64,000 nucleotides of DNA, from assembly GCF_011045115.1 (NCBI RefSeq), contig NZ_JAAKZG010000009.1, positions 124,001-188,000 of the forward strand, in the 5' to 3' direction. Source of the stretch: Mesorhizobium zhangyense (GTDB lineage: Bacteria > Pseudomonadota > Alphaproteobacteria > Rhizobiales > Rhizobiaceae). A model generated the notes under the pieces. It saw only the letters and a list, made by a program, of their open reading frames with translations. It searched no databases and was not told the origin of the DNA. A program made the translations under genes and the position numbers. Positions 62,923 through 64,000 of the stretch are shown here, piece after piece (the stretch's first letter is position 1; every line of letters begins with the position of its first letter).

Positions 62923-64000
62923 TCACCAAACCACCTTGTGGCTCTGCCCCGTCTGCACGTTGACAAAACCCTGCGGCACGGCCTCCGTTGGCGCCACCAG
63001 CACCCAGCGCCACGGCGCGCAGGTCAGCGTCGCGAATTGCAGCCGCTCGGGAAAGCCGGGGAACCAGCGCGGCGAGAAGGTCGGCTCGTACAGCCACTCG
63101 ATCTTCTCCGCGGCTATATAAAGCGCCTGCATCTCGACATCGAGCGCCTCGGCCGTCCGGTTGGTCATCAGCCCGCCGACCTCGTAGCGTACATCGGCCA
63201 CTACCTTGCCGCCCGTCACCAGCGCCCAGCCGCCCTGGTTGTCGCGGATGCGATTGACGACTTCCGCCATCCCCGCATCCGACGAGCCGACCACCCAGAT
63301 ATTATGCTTGTCATGCGCCACCGTGCAGCCGACGGCGGTGTCCGGCGTCTTCGGCCCGCAGCCCAGCCAGAACATTTTTGCCACCTTGCCCTCGCCGGAA
63401 AAGCGGTCGACGACGGCGAATTTTGTGATGTTGCGCGCCGTGTCCCGCTGCACTGCACCGTCCGCCACGGGCAGTTCGGTGGTGATGAAATTGTCGTCCC
63501 AGTGGAAGGGCCGCAGCAGCGCCGCCTGCATCGTGTCGCGACCAGCCTCTGCCGGAATGGCAAAATCATCCGCCGTCATCTGCCGCTCGATATTGACCGT
63601 CTTCGTCGCCCAGTCCGGCCAATCGATAGCCGGCAAATGACCGGTGAAATTCTTATCCCGCGAAACCTGCTGGCCATCGGCCCAGACCTCCGCGATCGAA
63701 ACGGTTCCCGCGTCGTCCAGCAACACCATGTCGGCAAAACGCCCCGGCGCGATGCTGCCCACGAAAGGCGTCAGCCGCATATGCCGCGCCGGATTGATCG
63801 ACACACATTGATAGGCGATCTCGGGCGTCAGCCCGCTTTCGATGGCAAGGCGTACATTGTGGTCGGTCGCGCCCATCTTCAGCGTATCGGAGGCGCTGCG
63901 GTCGTCGGTGGCGAATGCCACCTGGCTCCAGTCGCGCAGGCCCCGCTCCAGCAAGCCGCCGATGATGTCGGGCATGGAATGCGGGCGGATTTCGATGAAA
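62923..64000 (-). CDS. ade: Adenine deaminase (C-terminal part; gene runs off the window)
   Basis: The minus-strand frame is open to the last base, so the N-terminal part lies outside; about 359 residues of a protein of about 600 are visible. The amidohydrolase core end (FATDDRSASD, INPARHMRL, GSIAPGRFADMVLLDD) is followed by the C-terminal domain specific to adenine deaminase (AVGCTVAHDKHNIWVVGSSD and QGGWALVTGGKVV). It turns adenine into hypoxanthine in purine salvage. The ATG at 63975 is internal. It is convergent with the M20 peptidase gene. Confidence 0.88.
   Translation of the reverse strand, partial: FIEIRPHSMPDIIGGLLERGLRDWSQVAFATDDRSASDTLKMGATDHNVRLAIESGLTPEIAYQCVSINPARHMRLTPFVGSIAPGRFADMVLLDDAGTVSIAEVWADGQQVSRDKNFTGHLPAIDWPDWATKTVNIERQMTADDFAIPAEAGRDTMQAALLRPFHWDDNFITTELPVADGAVQRDTARNITKFAVVDRFSGEGKVAKMFWLGCGPKTPDTAVGCTVAHDKHNIWVVGSSDAGMAEVVNRIRDNQGGWALVTGGKVVADVRYEVGGLMTNRTAEALDVEMQALYIAAEKIEWLYEPTFSPRWFPGFPERLQFATLTCAPWRWVLVAPTEAVPQGFVNVQTGQSHKVVW

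Overview
The window is high-GC DNA, most of it occupied by a type VI secretion system (T6SS) locus of an alphaproteobacterium. Several features suggest the Hyphomicrobiales (rhizobial or Phyllobacteriaceae-like, for example a Mesorhizobium relative): an IalB-family protein, a DUF1036 protein, an ECF42-type sigma factor beside a DGPF/YCII protein, fused TssL-OmpA proteins, PpkA/PppA/TagH regulators, and large GC-rich palindromic intergenic repeats. The genus is an inference; no rRNA or other taxonomic marker is present.

Layout. (1) 1-3588: a 5'-truncated LTA-synthase/sulfatase-type membrane protein ending in a strong terminator, then a translationally coupled DGPF protein and ECF sigma factor. 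(2) 3619-23258: a T6SS accessory block. It holds an orphan FHA protein (TagH), an OmpA protein with a clear promoter and terminator, an M23 endopeptidase/transglycosylase-like fusion, a DUF1036 protein, a caspase-like/Sel1 protein, an unknown protein, a double glycosyltransferase, a small lipoprotein, and the minus-strand group tssL1-tssM1-pppA-ppkA. An IalB-family gene lies just upstream of that group. (3) 23296-29192: a large repeat-rich autotransporter-like protein and a second caspase-like protein with a peptidoglycan-binding-like tail. (4) 29379-32474: vgrG, a DUF6484 protein and an N-terminal fragment of a TIGR02270-like protein. (5) 32492-52334: one nearly gapless minus-strand run, tssA-B-C-hcp-tssE-F-G-tagH-tssJ-K-L-M-tagF, continuing into DUF2169, a ketosynthase-like protein without catalytic residues, a PAAR-like DUF4150 protein with an AHH-type nuclease tail, and a candidate immunity protein. 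tssH (clpV) is divergent at 52664-55450. (6) 55591-64000: a spermidine/putrescine-type ABC transporter, an amidohydrolase, an M20 peptidase and a 3'-terminal part of an adenine deaminase gene, separated by three different palindromic repeats.

How it works together. All thirteen core T6SS components (TssA-M) are present: membrane complex TssJ/L/M, baseplate TssE/F/G/K, sheath TssB/C, tube Hcp, spike VgrG, cap protein TssA and recycling ATPase ClpV. The inner-membrane pair TssL-TssM occurs twice, once with the core and once with the kinase/phosphatase pair. The distal end of the core operon reads as an effector-loading cassette: DUF2169 adaptor, pseudo-ketosynthase, PAAR-like nuclease toxin, candidate immunity protein. 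The least conventional content is this cassette, the twin TssLM modules, the two secreted caspase-like proteins, and the double glycosyltransferase. No tRNA, rRNA, CRISPR array or insertion sequence was seen.
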